Positions 63,501 through 64,000 of a stretch of 64,000 bases of DNA are shown here, piece after piece. This DNA is from Primulina eburnea (lineage: Eukaryota; Streptophyta; Magnoliopsida; Lamiales; Gesneriaceae). The stretch lies in contig NC_133106.1 in the NCBI RefSeq assembly GCF_022965805.1, forward strand, positions 38,257,881 through 38,321,880, written 5' to 3'. Numbering within the stretch: the first letter of the stretch is position 1; each line of letters begins with the position of its first letter. The position numbers and the translations under genes are program-made. The notes below the pieces were generated by a model. That model was not told where the DNA came from. It did not search any database and saw only the letters and a program-made list of their open reading frames with translations.

Positions 63501-64000
63501 ATATGCTGATAGCTGGAGCTTGTCTGGAAGAAATTGATAAACTCAAGAAAGATTTATCAAAGGAATTTGCCATGAAGGATTTGGGTGCTGCAAAGCAAAT
63601 CCTTGGAATGAGGATCTTTAGAGACCGGGTGAATGGAATCTTGAAGTTATCTCAAGAAGAGTACGTGAAAAAGGTGGTTAGCAGATTTAATATGGATGAA
63701 GCTAAATCTGTGAGTACTCCTTTGGCTAGTCATTTCAAACTAACCAAAGCACAATCACCATCGACGGAGCAGGAGCAGGCTTATATGAATAAGGTTCCTT
63801 ATGCTTCTGCTGTCGGAAGCCTCATGTATGCAATGGTGTGTACAAGACCAGACATAGCACATGCAGTGGGAGTCGTGAGCAGGTTTATGAGTAATCCAGG
63901 AAAGCAACACTGGGAAGCAGTTAAGTGGATTCTCAGGTATTTGAAAGGTACTGCTAGTTGTTCTTTATGCTTCAGGAGGTCAAAATTGGGCTTACAGGGT
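60569..64000 (+). CDS. Copia Gag-Pol polyprotein, open to the window end
   Basis: The frame starting at the ATG at 60569 runs 1144 codons without a stop and leaves the window. Domains in order: Gag (KFDGTDFSFWRLQIRDYL, a UBN2-type start), zinc knuckle CWSCGETGHLKKNC at residues 240-253, protease active site DSGAS from 285, pre-integrase LWHYRLGHMS and CESCIFGKQ, integrase core (LVHTDVWGP, LRSDNGGEY, TPQQNGVAERMNR), then reverse transcriptase with LHGDLDEEIYMKQPQGFEV and the catalytic YVDDM at 975-979. RNase H has just begun. The order integrase before reverse transcriptase defines Ty1/copia, and the wording is close to the tobacco Tnt1/Tork group. The intact frame suggests a young, potentially autonomous copy; it is oriented as the dCTPP exon. 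Confidence 0.94.
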   Translation, partial: MAGDDGSGPGINKFDGTDFSFWRLQIRDYLYSKKLHQPLSGKKPEKMEDDDWELLDRQVLGVIRLTLTKNVAHNVAEAKTTEEMMSILSDMYEKPSANNKVHLMKKLFNLKMGEGASVAKHINEFNTIVSQLTSVEINFDDEIRALILLASLPNIWEPMRAAVSNSVGKRKLQFNDVRDQILAEEVRRMDSGEGTSSRSALNLENRERGRSSEKNSNRWRGRSKSRNGKDKSNFEKNLKCWSCGETGHLKKNCRSTKNNANAVTEEVHDALLLSMESPVDSWVMDSGASFHTTGDRDVFDNYIAGDYGKVFLADGKPLEIVGMGDVRMKMSNGSVWKINKVRHVPKLTRNLISVGQLDDEGHNVTFGDGSWKVNKGAMIVARGKKTGTLYMTSSCRDTLAAVDAGANSSLWHYRLGHMSEKRMKMLVSKGKLPELKTVEHQLCESCIFGKQKKVSFSKGGREPKAAKLELVHTDVWGPSPVTSLGGSRYYVTFIDDSSRKVWVYFLKNKSDVYETFKRWKAMVENETNLKVKCLRSDNGGEYEDDEFKKYCAQNGIKMEKTIPGTPQQNGVAERMNRTLNERARSMRLHSGLPKSFWADAVNTAAYLINRGPSIPLHCRIPEEVWSGKEINLSFLKVFGCLSYVHIDSASRTKLDPKSKKCFFIGYGDNEFGYRFWDDQNRKIIRSRDVIFNEKLLYKDKSDIGAGDECPEVKKTDEVPLTHIPVNESKSSNHENEEETAQDDDPQTPVIELRRSLRTIRPPERYSPALHYILLTDKGEPETYEEAMQNDDSTKWELAMEDEMDSLSSNQTWELTELPQGNKALHNKWVYRLKEEHDGSKRYKARLVVKGFQQREGIDYTEIFSPVVKLTTIRTVLGLVAKEDLHLEQLDVKTAFLHGDLDEEIYMKQPQGFEVRGKERMVCKLQKSLYGLKQAPRQWYKKFDGFMSENGFLRCQADHCCYVKKFDGSYIILLLYVDDMLIAGACLEEIDKLKKDLSKEFAMKDLGAAKQILGMRIFRDRVNGILKLSQEEYVKKVVSRFNMDEAKSVSTPLASHFKLTKAQSPSTEQEQAYMNKVPYASAVGSLMYAMVCTRPDIAHAVGVVSRFMSNPGKQHWEAVKWILRYLKGTASCSLCFRRSKLGLQG

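Overview
The window is nuclear DNA from a flowering plant. The genes are split by GT-AG introns, intergenic DNA is strongly A/T-rich, and the proteins are plant-specific or chloroplast/mitochondrial: GUN4, CDPK, NLP, BBX, FAR1-type factors, a CRM-domain protein and strictosidine-synthase-like. Transposons are typical of eudicots. The intergenic repeats hint at an asterid, but this is a weak guess.

Layout. 0-1.1 kb: last three coding exons of a calcium-dependent protein kinase (+). 1.9-2.7: GUN4 (+). 3.7-7.8: an 11-exon plant homologue of the SREBP-regulating gene protein (SPRING/C12orf49) (-). 9.0-9.6: membrane-anchored calmodulin-like protein (+). 11.3-12.3: FAR1-type factor without transposase domain, FRF copy 1 (-). 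14.0-18.5: NIN-like protein of the NLP8/9 type (-). 19.8-21.7: foldback element, TA microsatellite and a Harbinger-like MITE nested in an older element. 22.7-24.3: FRF copy 2 (+). 24.7-28.0: two nearly identical 1.66-kb Helitron-like units head to tail. 28.8-30.6: CRM-domain protein (+). 32.5-35.2: fructokinase (+). 35.9-37.2: BBX24/25-like double B-box protein (-). 38.2-39.8: decayed F-box/phloem-protein-2 genes (-). 41.2-42.0: rhomboid-like protein (+). 44.2-45.2: DUF1336 protein (-). 47.2-48.8: strictosidine-synthase-like protein (+). 49.8-53.9: group I bZIP pseudogene (-). 58.25-58.4: only the first exon of a dCTP pyrophosphatase-like gene (+). 59.9-64.0: Ty1/copia element with 5' LTR, primer binding site and an open Gag-Pol frame running off the window (+).

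These are independently expressed plant genes, not operons. Several shared themes are visible: calcium sensing (CDPK, CML), light and tetrapyrrole signalling (GUN4, FRF, BBX) and nitrate signalling (NLP). From memory of Arabidopsis locus numbers, the order GUN4, CML, FRF, fructokinase, RBL13, SSL/LAP3 and NLP9 recalls At3g59400-At3g59580. BBX, DUF1336 and bZIP recall At1g06040-06070. CRM and dCTPP recall At3g25400-25440. This suggests an ancestral block that lost genes differently in each lineage.

I found no wholly new biological system. The strongest unusual items are the tandem Helitron-like pair, the plant SPRING homologue, the decayed bZIP gene with intact exon structure, and the intact copia element next to a lone first exon of a housekeeping gene. 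Exon boundaries were deduced by hand from splice signals, frame and remembered homologues; no search was run.
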